NCBI GenBank assembly: GCA_002633025.1
Contig: NMRB01001149.1
Location: 56,705 to 120,704, forward strand
Direction: 5' to 3'
Source of the DNA: Notospermus geniculatus
Taxonomy: Eukaryota; Nemertea; Pilidiophora; Heteronemertea; Lineidae
Length of the DNA stretch: 64,000 bases
This document shows, one piece after another, positions 47,827 through 59,852 of this stretch. A program made the position numbers and the translations under genes. Below the pieces are notes generated by a model, which was not told the DNA's origin, ran no database searches, and saw only the letters and a program-made list of their open reading frames with translations. Positions within the stretch are counted from its first letter, which is position 1. The number at the start of each line of letters is the position of its first letter.

Positions 47827-48043
47827 AGCCTGCCGCACACTGGAGCTGTCTGCTGAGCAACTAGAAGTCATTCGAGACCGTTTGCTCAGCAGATAGCTCG
47901 CCGAAAAATACGCGCACACGCGAGCCTTCTGCCTCGCGAGGCAAAAAACTCACCGAAATTACGCGCACACGTGAGCCTATCTGCTGAGCAAACGGTCTCG
48001 AATGACTTTTTGCTCAGCAGATAGCTCCAGTGTGCGGCAGGCT
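47827..48043. mobile_element. Double-hairpin foldback element, copy 2
   Basis: Same outer ends and same nested stems as 46647-46858, with the central part in the opposite orientation. Confidence 0.85.
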
Positions 48044-48264
48044 TTAGGATTGTAATTGCATGAGACTGTTGCTGGTGGGACGCCATGCCGATGGGAAAGA
48101 AATAGTCATGGTATCCTTGGAATGCAAATTCCAGTTACAATTGTCTGTTATTGTAAGGTTCGAATGGTCATGGTCTCTGTAGCCAATCACCAAATCCCTC
48201 GTTGAACAGGAAAACTGGTGTAATAGACACTAATGCCTCCCGATATAGGATGTTCACCAACAAT

Positions 48265-48302
48265 ACATTTACATTTACATTTACATTTACATTTACATTT
48301 AC
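48265..48302. repeat. (ACATTT)n microsatellite
   Basis: Just over six copies of the hexamer in tandem. Confidence 0.95.
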
Positions 48303-48714
48303 GGATTAAGCAGCACCATTGAATTAGACGGACTTAGATTCCTTAGGGACTGAGTTTACCGGTGCCACAGAGAAGAATATCCCTAACCAATATTTGACAA
48401 TTTGGTCTCATTCTTCAAAAGTATACAATATCGAGTCGTACATGGAGTTTAAATGCTCGATATTATTTCAAGGGTACTAACTAATGTTCAGGGTCGCCAT
48501 GCCTGATCCACTCGTAAAACCGTTTTATAGCCTACATCGAGGTCAAAATATCCACTTGGCAAATTCCATATAAAAAGAAACAGTATGAGGGGCGTCGATA
48601 ACCAATCTGGAGTGGGTTCAAGTTCTGTCCACAACGCTTTAGGCTGTAGAGCAAAAACATGGGTTTTTATTTTACATGTAGGCCTACTGTACATTTTACA
48701 ACATACGATGTGTG

Positions 48715-48858
48715 TAGGAAGGTTTAGAAATCAAACGATAAACGTAAACGTTGACGACAACGTTATTTTTGTACCGAAAATGCAATGGAAATTTGGTTAA
48801 TGTGTATGAAAAATAACGTTGTCGTAAAGTTTACGTTGTTTGATTTTCTAAACCCATC
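48715..48858. mobile_element. Mariner-like MITE, member 1
   Basis: GGTTTAGAAATCAAACG at the left, its near complement at the right, GTTATTTTTGTACCGAAAAT inside. Shares ends with 61358-61550. Confidence 0.7.
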
Positions 48859-48859
48859 T

Positions 48860-49682
48860 ATTATCACGCACGGGGCTTTTTGTTTCCCGAACACTATCTT
48901 TGGCAGCTTTTAATGGTAAAAGATTGCTGAAGAATACATGTAAGCCTAACTTGCGCAAAACCCGAATTTTTGAACAACGAACCCATCGTCCCTTTAAAAA
49001 ACTCCGCGGGGGCATGTGCCCTGTGTCATTTCCAGGACCCCTCATAATGTTGGCGTAAAAACCTTTCCAACAAAGATGGTGGCCAACTAGTTCTCCCACA
49101 TGACGCCGAGGCCCTTCATTGTCCAACCATGGTATAACACTACCAAAGGCATTCTCTCAGAAAATTATATTACCTAAACTTTTGTGCCCAGGCCCGCTTG
49201 ACCCGCCAGCTTAGCTTGCCAGAGGATAGTATTAATCTTCTGACGTCATATGGTGAGAACAAGTACGTAGACCGCCGTCTTTTCTGGAAAGGTCTATACA
49301 TGTAAATTCCTGGTGTGAATGCATACGCCAAGCCTATCAGTTTGAAAAACCTACATTTCCTATTCCACCCCCCACAGCTTTCAAAAAAATGTCCCCTGTA
49401 GGTTGTTCGTCAACACCGACCTGTTGAATTTGTCGGGAAGGACAAGCCCTCAGTACACATTACAGCTTATTCGCCCTAACACTGTATAACATGGCTTATT
49501 TATTATTTAAAGTCACGCAGTAAGAGAAAATTAGGCGTCGTCGTTTGACCCAAGGTCAAAACCCTGCACACCATAGCAACACTCGAACACAACAGAATCG
49601 CCCAAGCGAATAACCTGGACTCGGTGTGACTACTCGCTTGCTCATATCTGAATATCGACATTCCTTCTCGGGGAAAGTCGAC
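48860..49682. other. Intergenic, no gene seen
   Basis: No exon-like frame with splice sites or recognisable family on either strand. Confidence 0.35.
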
Positions 49683-50077
49683 AATGGGTGATATGAATAA
49701 AAATCAGTATCTATTACCTAGTAGTTACTAAAAGTAAAAGTAACTAGTTCCAAGTTTTTACTCCAAATAGAAGTGAATACTTGAATTCATATGAATAAAC
49801 AGTTGCTTTTACTGCAAAGTAATCACTTCTGCCCTACTAGTTTTTACTCGTCTGAGTCATGGGTTCACCGTGAAACTAATACTGCTGATTATTCATATCC
49901 TCGGCAGTATTTACTGTTTTTGGAGTAACTAATGCACTAGTATTATCTAATACTTATTAGTAGTAGCTACAAGTAATTACTTGCAGTAATTACTCCTGTT
50001 TTATTCATATAGTCACCAGTAAATACTTCAAAAACTGGAGTAAAAGTTATTACTTATTTTTATTCATATCACCCATT
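49683..50077. mobile_element. Foldback element, 22-bp ends
   Basis: AATGGGTGATATGAATAAAA at the left and its exact complement at the right enclose repeated AGTAACTAGT / ACTAGT.. words. The end AATGGGTGAT is the same as the outer end of the 44-bp hairpin at 13326. Confidence 0.8.
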
Positions 50078-50656
50078 ACTCCGAGAACGAGAACGAGAAC
50101 GTGGTGACTTTGTGGCATGCCTGTAACTTCTCTAACAGCAAGAATCCAGCTTTTAGAATGGTGTGTTCTTCATTGGAAGACATCCGCCACTGTTACTGTG
50201 AAAAACAATCTCAGTTAACTCCAGATGGTTTTGTGATACAAGTCCCATTCTCTTGTCACCACGTTCTCGTTCTCGGGGCGCATCTTAACCTCTCTATTGA
50301 ATACGGACGGGAAAGATGCAGGTCAAGATCTCTCCAGAAAAAATAAAAGATCTCGAGAGAAAGATGTAGAAATAGAGAGGCCGCTTGTTGGGGCAGATAT
50401 TCAATACTACGGTGGACCTGGTAGAAAAAAGAGACTTCTATTTCGCTATTCAGTTTGTTGATTCTTCACATTTTGGGTCATCGTTTTTGTTAAACAAATT
50501 TGTACAAAGGCAAATGTGTTATTCTAATAATAATTCTATAATAAATTCACACATAAATCCCTGCTTTCATATTCATATACATGTACCGGTACGTGTACAT
50601 ATTTCATAACGCAGGTCACGCACGAAATGTAGCCTACTTCAGTCACAGTCTGAGGC

Positions 50657-50804
50657 TAAAGCAAGGTTCATTGGCACACGGATCCGATCCGTTTCCAGTC
50701 CGTTCTGCCATAGTTTTCCGGATACAACAACGCTGAAGTCCATTTGATAGATTTTTTACGGACATGAACCGGACCAATTCCGTGTGCCAATGAACCTTGC
50801 TTTA
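50657..50804. mobile_element. Foldback element
   Basis: Ends TAAAGCAAGGTTCATTGGCA and TGCCAATGAACCTTGCTTTA are exact complements around about 100 bp. Confidence 0.8.
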
Positions 50805-51194
50805 GGCGTAACAAAAAAAAAATAGATTAGCGCCCCACCCGCCCCGAATTTTGCTGCCCCCCAGAATTTTTATTTTTTATTTTCTTAAAACTGCCCCCAA
50901 AACGGAACATAATACGCGAAAAACATGTCGGCAGTGCCACCATGCATCGAGCATAATAGATATTGATCTGTTTATGCTTCGACCTTCAGGCAACATGGCA
51001 TATATTCATGCTCGAAAGATGTTCAAATCTATCTATTTGAATGGTCTAATTAGACCACTAAGTTACCAATTAGGCATGGAGAGTGTTGCTACACATAAAA
51101 GAATGAGTTGAAGCATGTTACCTTACCTGATGAAGGGTTAGTTACGCTATAAGAGCACGCTGAACTTCTCAAGTGATGAAAGTATGGCGGCCAT

Positions 51195-51695
51195 TTTTGT
51201 TTCGATGTAGGCCTAGTATCAGTCCAGCCTCGGTGTTACCACTTGCTATATATGTTGGACAGGACAATGCCTTCCGTTATCAGAATCTTTTGGCAGTGCC
51301 AGTGTACAAGGGGGTTCGATATGGCCGCAGAAGTTTTACTTACGAAGCAGCCAGAATTTGGAATTGTCTGCCAGAGCATCTCCGAGCATGTACTCGTTAC
51401 AGCGAATTTAGGTCCTTGTTGAATGGTTGGGTAGGTGAAGAGTGCAATTGCGCTATATGTAGACGATAATGTGGTTTCCATCCAGGTGCAATTTGTGGTG
51501 CTTTTCAAATTTTGTACTGTCCATTTTATTTGACTTTTTCGCACTGTCCATTGTATTTTCCATTTCTGTGATTTTGTTGTCTCAATCTACTTTTATTTTT
51601 ACTTATGTTGGTCGGTGGAAAAGCTTCGGCTTATGTTTCTCTCATTCATGATGTACCGACGTTAAATAAAGATTATCTTATCTTATCTTATCTTA
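51195..51695 (+). mobile_element. 5'-truncated LINE, 3' end with TCTTA tail
   Basis: Encodes an ORF2 C-terminal tail: LAVPVYKGVRYGRRSFTYEA, ARIWNCLPEHLRACTRYSEF, then EECNCAICRR. It ends GTTAAATAAAGATTATCTTA with four TCTTA units, a non-LTR 3' tail. A different family from 7676-8212. Confidence 0.75.
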
Positions 51696-51837
51696 GGACA
51701 CCAGTCTTATCAAGGTGGGGAGGGAGAACGAGTCACCTCATGCCTACTGCATGTGGCACTTTAAGTAGGCCTAGAACACTGATGAGCTGTTCATTCAGTG
51801 CTACAATTTAGCATTTCCGACTGTACCCGTTAATACA

Positions 51838-51977
51838 CCTGGGTGTAGAGAGGCCAGTAAGACTTGTCCAAAGCCTCACGCCATTGTGGGATTCGAACCC
51901 GGGTCAGAGTACACCACTGTGGCTCCTTCACGAGCTCGACATACTCGATGCCCCGCCCATTGAGCCACCGCGCTCCC
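51838..51977 (-). mobile_element. tRNA-derived SINE, family 3
   Basis: Minus strand reads GGGGAGCGCGGTGGCTCAAT (A-box type) and GGGTTCGAATCCCAC (B box), with a long insert between them that does not fit a tRNA loop. Confidence 0.65.
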
Positions 51978-52905
51978 CAAACCAAACCATATAATTAAAC
52001 GATGCGATGGCCAACCTGAAAGGCATACCTGATGATCATTAGGTAAATATTTCATGTGAAAGATTGATTAAAACAGCACTCATCGCCGTTGCCTAGCTAC
52101 AGGAGAAGCGTGCTTTCCCGGCCATTGAGAGAGAGGAGAGGTACACTGTGGTTTTACGGGGCAAACGGAAGTCGAGACGAAGCGTTGTCCATAGTGTGTG
52201 GACTCAGTTGCGTGTGCTGTCAGAACACAGTTTCCAAAAGTACATTTTGTGTACTTAGTGTCAGGACGTAGATTCCACGTGTAGACTCTACACTTTGTTT
52301 ACGTCTGCCACGAGTGACGTAGTTCCCAAGTGTACATTTTGTGTACACTGTCACAGAACAGTTTCCAAGTGTACTTCTGTTATTTTCTTAGCGTACAGTT
52401 GGTGTACAGTTCTGTCACAGAAAAAAACTTTCTGTAACCCGTAGGCTACATTTTCTGTAGGCTACTGTGTAACAACCCAATCTCCATGTGCACGATTTGC
52501 GTAGGGCCGACATGTACTTCTTCGACGACACAGTTTTCAAGTGTAGGCCCCTACAGTTTGTGTTCGACTTTACACTGCACACATACGCATATCATAGGCC
52601 CCTACTTGTGTACAAAAATGCAGGCCTGTGTGTTCCCGGAACCAATACAAATCATTTTCCGTTTCCTTTATGAGGTATCATCGACTAGGTAACAGCTGTC
52701 CCGTTCTCCAGAATAAATCAACGGCTGATACACGTTAGATACGTTATATTTATTCGTCCTCAGTGCAGGTTGATTTCAACGATTTTTAACCGACCACGTA
52801 CTCTCACTAAAATTTCAATGCATTGAAGATTGCATCAGATATGCAAAATAGAAACACAAAAAACGACACACAAAATGATGGTAAACCTAAAATCGTCTCC
52901 AAATC

Positions 52906-53064
52906 CTGTAAATTTTCGACCCCAACCGGGGTGTTCCTCAGGCACTTTCTAGTTGAGATTACAGAAAAGACTCAGCTGGATCCCAAATGTAGATCTAAAC
53001 TATTAATAAGGAAACCGGGTACAAACAGGAAGACCCCGCTTGGGGTCGAAAATTTGCAAGCGAT
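52906..53064. repeat. Repeat with CGACCCCAACCGGGGT core
   Basis: AATTTTCGACCCCAACCGGGGT-type start (18 of these bases are also in 2387-2556) and GGGGTCGAAAATTTGCA at the right form an inverted pair; a left-end fragment is at 8882-8960. Confidence 0.5.
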
Positions 53065-53789
53065 CGTCCCGCTACAGGTGACACTGACGTTAATTTTTTA
53101 CATTGCAAATGTACCGTACATGTAAATTTACGTCAGAAATACCGTTAACATTAGTGTTATCGTTAACGGAGCTATTTCTTAAACCCTCCCTCCACTCGTT
53201 ATCTACAAGGAGACCAACCCAGCTGAAAATCCCTGATACACCCTTCATCATGATAAAAACCCTACCCCGCATGGTAAACTTAAGATTTTCAAGCTGTACC
53301 CCTTATAAACCTCAAGTTGTCAGCCCCCACCGTAAATCGTCACGCTCTACCAAACAGTAATCCCACCACCACAACACAGGTTAACGATACAAAATGAGAT
53401 TTATGATGTTTATTGTCATTTTTACGATGCCGTTCTCCCGGCATAGCCCCCGGGGATAGCTACGCCGTCCATAGCATTGCGGCGACAGTCAGTCCGGCCG
53501 TTGACTTTATGAGGGCGGCAGGTAAAGTCAGAGGCTGTTGGGCATTTATTGTTCTACCTTTTACAGCAGCAACGTCTCTAGTAATTCAAATGAAATATGA
53601 TTGCTTCTTACATGTATCTGTTCATACTGTCCTAGCAAATTTGAATAAGAGCAACCTTTAAATGGTTTGCATCTCAAAGCTTTCGTAGCGTTCGTTCCAA
53701 TATGGAATTTTGATTACAAAAAGTCAAAAAGAGTTCAAACATATTGGAAACCAGACTTGCCCAACGCTGCACTTGTCACCGGCCTGTGT

Positions 53790-54510
53790 ATTAAGAATTA
53801 GACATGACAAAACGTGTGTATTAAATTAAAATAATAATCAGGTGTTTTTTGAAACATGTGTATTGAAAATAAGACGTGCCAAATATGATCATAACACCTG
53901 TGTATTACGAAGATGACATACATGTAGCAAAATGATGTTTTCGGGCACCGTGTGTTAAAATTTAGAGGGATGTGATGCAAATTATCTTTTTGCAAACTGA
54001 TGTGTATCAAAAATTAGAGGGATGTGCCAAATGATACTCTTGACACCTATATAATGGTATTTAAAATCAAACACACTAGCTGTTCTTGACACCTGTGTAT
54101 TAAAAATCTGACATGCCAAATTCTAATGTTATTACCATCTGTGTATTAAAATCTGACGTGCCAAATTCTAATGTTCTTGACACCTGTGTGTATTAAAAAT
54201 CTGATATGCCGAATTAAGATTCTCGACACCTGTGTGTATTAAAAATCTGACATGCCGAATTATAAGATTCTTGACACCTGTGTATTAAAAATCTGATATG
54301 CCAAATTATAAGATTCTTAACACCTATGTATAAAAAATCTGACATGCCAAATTATAAGATTCTTAACACCTGTGTATAAAAAATCTGACATGCCAAATTA
54401 TAATGTTCTTGACACCTGTGTATTAAAAATCAAACGTGTCAAATCGACACTTGTTACGTCGTTCTCGACACCTGTGTATCAAAAATCAGATATGTCAAAA
54501 TTGACGCAAT
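53790..54510. repeat. Minisatellite, about 44-bp unit, roughly 15 copies
   Basis: Units read GACACCTGTGTATTAAAAAT then CTGACATGCCAAATTATAAG. The most regular part is 54060-54450. No coding potential. Confidence 0.9.
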
Positions 54511-57032
54511 GTTTGCTCTCATAATTGGTGATCACAGTGTAGTTACACATTACATGTACATCTCGACAAGATGAAAGCAGTTACCAGCGATCGCATGGTA
54601 ATTAAAGTCAGTACCACCTGAACGATTGGCTTTGAGCGGTAACTCTGGGTCGATATTGTCCTTTCATCTTAATTATAAATGTATCGACCTGTCTCATTCT
54701 TTTGTAATTTACCACAAGCTTGGACAGAAAATCAATTTTTACCGAAGACCTGTGCACGATGGTAAAAAAAGTCGATTGAACAATGACAAACCATGTTTAG
54801 GGGGATATTTCGGACTTGTCATATTCCTTTGGGGTATTTTTTGGACCACGCCGAGGATAGCCCAATGGAGGACACAAAAATGAATTCAATTCTCTTTTCG
54901 GTTCTCTTCCTTACTCTTTTCATTACAGTCAACTGATTTTACCCCAGGAATATTTTTAGCTTACAAGACATTTGCCTCAATATAGGCCCTAAGGTTCGGC
55001 AGTTTTTCTTGTTTATGTAAAACCTGGACCCCAAAAATTCGCGCCCCCTGGTGGCCGCCATATTGATTTTAAATATAGCCGCCAAAATAGCCATTTTTCG
55101 GCAATATCTCAGGTCCTATTGCTCATAGCACGGTTAAAAGTATCTTTACCCATGTTTTGGATATCGGGGAACAACAAGGAACCCCCAAAATTTGTGACAG
55201 AGGGACGCCATGTTGGATTTCAAGACGAACTACACTGTAAAAGTAGTAGCTCCATGGTAACAGATATGGTATCACGAATTCAACAAGTAAAACTTTAGGA
55301 CCTGTATCATGTCCAGCACTACTATTAGTGAAAGATAATAATCTTTAATCCTGACATGTCAAGAGTCTGAAGAAAATCGATCATTCTTCTGTGTGTATTG
55401 TCCGAGGTTGATCAGGAAAGAATAGGCCAGGTAGCAGAAGCTCAGCGTGATTAAATGACATGAATAGTAAGAAATGAAAATCAATAGGCAATGAGAGTGA
55501 CATGTTCGTGTATTGAACGAACGCAGGAAAAACCAAGGCGAAATTCTAGCTCCTGGATGTTGCCCATGCGCCAGGGGTCTTAATTCGTCCCACCTGGTTC
55601 CGCAGTGTTTCAAAGTCTGCAAAATGCAAGGGACCACCACCAGGCGGCACTTGACCGGATTGACCATTGACAGCCATTGTATGGTCGCCAAGGAAAACGT
55701 AAAACGTTCGATTGGCGCAAACAGCGAGTACATACATGCAATGCAGCCCCCATGCATGCATGTCCTATAGGCACAATCATGCATTTTTTGATCCAACCTC
55801 GCTAGCCCAGAGGTGCGGCGTTCCGTGTTTGGGTGTGAAAACGTCGGATCTCTGCGTTGGAGATTGTTTTTGATCGCGTTATTTGATGGTTCCCATCTCT
55901 GCCACTTCCCTCCACGGCGCTACAGTCTCGCAACGTGAGCGCCGCGGGAGTGGAGCGGCAATGATGGGAACCACTCTGTATTCGGTCATTTGATAATCTG
56001 GCACGCGAAAATATTTGTCCCGTACCGTCTCAACTCGATGACACTTCCTGAAACGCATCATTGCATATATACATAGATAGTCTGGTCTATTGTGCAACAC
56101 TTATGCCATATGACTACATATAGGCATGCCTGAGTGTCATCGCTACAAATAGATTCTTGGTTATTTCCAAATTGTCACTTGAGAAATGAGTCAACAACAA
56201 TCCTAGTATAAATCACACGTGCAAGAAATATATTCAAAGGCCTTATATCGATGAATATCCTTTTTGTTGTGAAGTCGGTCAAACTTCCCATAAAGGAGCA
56301 AACGCCCAAGTCTTGCCAACAACAACAACAATAGATTTGGCCCAATGGAAAACTGGCAGCCATATTGGTGAAAGGCATTGGTGAAAAGATTGATTTTGAA
56401 AAGAAAACACTGCTTTTCAACTGACGGTATTCATAAAGTCTCTTTTTGAAAAACACATTAGTATAATATAGAAGTAGGCCTACGCTATACATGTATCTAT
56501 AAACCAAGGTGTGTCGGGTGGTTTTGATATCAGCGTTCGTGTGCCCAGGATGTTTACAATGGGAAATGGTTTAGAGGGCCTCTTTACTACCCAAATCAAA
56601 CGCTGAAAGTATTGAGCGAGAGTAATCAATAGGCGTACCTGATTTTCTAGGTCACACCTGGTACAATTTCATTCATATCATGTACATGCAAAATATTTGT
56701 TCCGATCGGAATTCAACATTAACTCACTGCGAGTGCACTCGGTTGGACCATCTTGTCCAAACAAGGCGAAGGCCATCGACTGCGTCTTTAGCCTTGCCCG
56801 AATCATGTCATCTTTTGCGTTAATGCATAAATTATAAATGAGTGACCCCTTGACCCCGACTCCGAGCCAATCACAAATTGTGAAGCAACTGGCCGTTCGG
56901 TACTTTCTCTTCTTTTCACGCACGCATTTGTAACACGGATTTTGATTGGCACGTCGATTTGCCATCGCACACCGATGATTGGCAGAATTACATTGCGGTG
57001 TCCTGGATGGTGAAGGCAAACACCTGAGGCTA
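54511..57032. other. Intergenic, no gene seen
   Basis: Includes a CTCF-like word (55040-55058) and a small inverted repeat at 55885-55975 (GTTCCCATC / GATGGGAAC). Open frames are short and lack splice or family support. Confidence 0.35.
55040..55058. promoter_or_regulatory. CTCF-like word
   Basis: CGCGCCCCCTGGTGGCC fits, from memory, the reverse complement of the vertebrate CTCF consensus over its whole core. Function in this organism is unknown. Confidence 0.35.
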
Positions 57033-57174
57033 GGCGCACATTGACGGTAAATTTCAATGCGACAGGGGTGTTTTTAAAGTCGACTGACCCAACGCTGCTG
57101 GACTTGTCATTCAGCCGGGTCAGTCGACTTTAAAAACACCCCTGCCGAATTGAGATTTGCCGTCCATGTGCGCC
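57033..57174. mobile_element. Foldback element with near-perfect arms
   Basis: Outer ends GGCGCACATTGACGG and CCGTCCATGTGCGCC; the inner arms, around TTTTTAAAGTCGACTGACCC, are exact complements. Confidence 0.8.
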
Positions 57175-57482
57175 CAGCTTTACGCCGAAATTGCAGTTTG
57201 CGACTGGGATCTAGCTCCTCCAACATCATCATATCAAAAGCGTCAGTGTCATGACTTCGATTCGATCAACAGCCTGCAGTGTGGTCAGCAATGCCCACCA
57301 TCACCAGCAGGAGAAGCTGGACCCTATCCAGTTGCCCTGGCAACCGTTCCTATCTCTCCAACTCTCGCTCAGTCCAAGAGAAGGGAGCGTAGTCGGAGGG
57401 CGAATTGACAATATGGCTGGACTCCGGCAATGCCAGACTGTTGTGACCTAAACTGCTATTTTGGTGCGTTCACCAATAGCCA

Positions 57483-57730
57483 AAGGAGTAAGAAATAAAA
57501 GTGGAAAATAAGAAGTGGGAAATTTTGCACTTCTGCGCGAATTTTTCAATTTCTCAAATTGGGGAATTTTTTTCCCCATTTTGAGAAATATCGCCCGAAA
57601 AATCAGACAAAATGTCATGTTATTTTAAGAAAATTTCTCAAAATGGGAAAAAATTTCTCCCAATTTGAGAAATTGAAAAATTCCAAAATTTCCCACTTCT
57701 TATTTTCCACTTTTATTTCTTACTCCCTTA
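57483..57730. mobile_element. Foldback element, full copy of the family seen at 23385
   Basis: AAGGAGTAAGAAATAAAAGT at the left and ACTTTTATTTCTTACTCC at the right, with GAAATTGAAAAATT arms inside. Half copies lie in both duplication units (23385-23482 and about 31530-31790). Confidence 0.75.
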
Positions 57731-59144
57731 GTGTAGTCGGAGAGCGAATTGACAAGATGTCAAAATGGCTGTACCCCGGCAGTACCACACTTCTGTGACC
57801 TAAACTTCTATTTTGGTACATACGTTCACCATAGCTTTGAAACAATCCTTTTATAAAACATATCCTTATCCTCATCATATTTTGTCTGCGGTGAAAAATT
57901 TAATATTTCATCAGTTGAAATGAGCAAAGTTTCAATACAACAGTCATGTTAATTCCCTCCGGCATCCGGTATCCAACAATCAGTCAAAATCAAACAGTTG
58001 TTTGTGGTCCGTGCGCAAAAATATTTTTATCGATCTGGTCGTAGTACGATGCGTGCCACGCTTTCAAGCACACGGCCACAAAAAGGTGTGGCGATAATGA
58101 AACAGCAGGGCGTGTACCGGTAGTAATTTACTTTTAACCCTCCGCGGACAGCGGCAAGTTGCGATGAAGGAAAAGAAAGTGCAAATCACTAGAATAGTTC
58201 CCGATCGCACCGCTAGGGCAAATATCGCGTAAGCCCTAGCGGTGCGATTCCGAACCAGTCTACGCGATCACAGGTTCGCGGGAAGGAGAATTCAAGGCCG
58301 CTGTTACATATAGGACCAAAACCAGATATCTATTTAGGACCTCAATTTTCACTCGTCATTTGTGGTTTGGCACACAGAAGAACATTGCATTGTCCATTAT
58401 TTTTCACATATTAGGCGTTCATTTTCTGATTTTGATTTTCAATGGAAAATGACCGGCAGTGAAATGACTGACGGACGGACGGACCGTCAGACAGAGACAT
58501 CCGACGGATGAACGGACGGGGATCCGGTTTTGAACATTAAATTGTTCGTTGCCAGTGTTTTTTATGCAAAATATCGTCTGGGCGAAAAAAATCACACAGA
58601 CAGTCTGTATGTTAATTTGATTGAGTTATTATTCGTTAATTCCTGTCATATGCAAAGCAATCAAACCATATTCAAGATGGCTGCCTGTGGATTGTTTGCA
58701 TGACGACGTCAACACGCGCCATCCTCCCACAGCAGGGTTTTCCTCGCTCCTCTTCATGCACACACACAGACGAATGAAGAGAAGCGAGATCGAAGCCCTG
58801 GTATGGGAGGATGACAAGCTTCAGTGTCATTACATATTCCGAAAAGTCGACGATGCACAGCACCAGCTGGATACCTTTATTGAAGTGTAAATTTGCGTTA
58901 ATTAAATGGGATAATGAATGATTAATGCTTGTTCGATCGATTAGTAATGCATTCCATTCTGCATTGTACATTACACTAATATGAAGAAAGTACTAGTGCA
59001 TAATAGTTTCACTGATGTACGTGTACGTACCTGTACATGTACTTACAAAACGTGACCGTGGTAACTTCTCTCTAATCGACGGCTTAAAATCAAGCACAGG
59101 TTAAAAAGAACATTTTTCTCTCTGGTATGACCATTTTAAACACT
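57731..59144. other. Intergenic, no gene seen
   Basis: A short inverted repeat near 58198-58252 (TTCCCGATCGCACCGCTAGG) is the only structure noted. Confidence 0.35.
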
Positions 59145-59159
59145 AAGGTCCAACATCTC

Positions 59160-59305
59160 CAGAATTCACGAATTTTCGACCCCAACCGGGGTCTTTTTCA
59201 AGTGGAACTTTACAATCTGAAACTCTATAAAATTCGTGAATTCTGGAGATTGACTTCTTGCTTATTATCATTTTGTGTGTCAATTTTGTGCTATTCTGTA
59301 TCTTG
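59160..59305. mobile_element. Hairpin-headed retroposon-like element, copy 2
   Basis: 146 bp flanked by the 15-bp direct repeat AAGGTCCAACATCTC (59145-59159 and 59306-59320). Same hairpin head and same 3' end as 2387-2556. Confidence 0.75.
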
Positions 59306-59629
59306 AAGGTCCAACATCTCATAACTATCTTAAGAGAATAATTCGAATTATGCTGTTCTCACGGCGCTTCTAGACTTCGGTCCCCACAAACAAGCAATTC
59401 ATCTCCCACTATCATTCATAGTGTGAAAACTTTAACAGCAATTTTCAGTTGAGTTTGAAAACACAGGCATGAATCAATTTGTTCACGTTGCAGCGTTCAG
59501 CAATTACCGGTACTTTATTGACAAGCATTGTAAATTACAAATCACAAATTACATATAGAAATAACAAATACATGGGATTGTAGTTTTATTTATCAAATCC
59601 TCATAAATTTTCATATCGATCGCATGAAA

Positions 59630-59852
59630 ATTGAAATACATGTAAATCAATGTGGATTCAATGCACAGACGGCGGAAGAAATACATGTAAATCAATGTGC
59701 ATTCAATGCACAGAAGAAATACATGTAAATCAATGTGCATTCAATGCACAGCGGAAGAAACACATGTAAATCAATGTGCATTAAAATGCACAGAAGGAAC
59801 ACATGTAAATCAATGTGCATTCAATGCACAGAAGAAATACATGTAAATCAAT
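59630..59852. repeat. Minisatellite, about 38-bp unit, 6 copies
   Basis: Units GAAATACATGTAAATCAATG plus TGCATTCAATGCACA. Each unit holds the palindromic word TGCATTCAATGCA. Confidence 0.9.

Noticed and set aside
53790-54510. CRISPR-like array
   Set aside because: Units are contiguous and degenerate, with no unique spacers, and the DNA is eukaryotic; it is a minisatellite.
55359-55796. 145-aa minus-strand open frame
   Set aside because: No recognisable domain, no splice context, low-complexity surroundings; probably chance.
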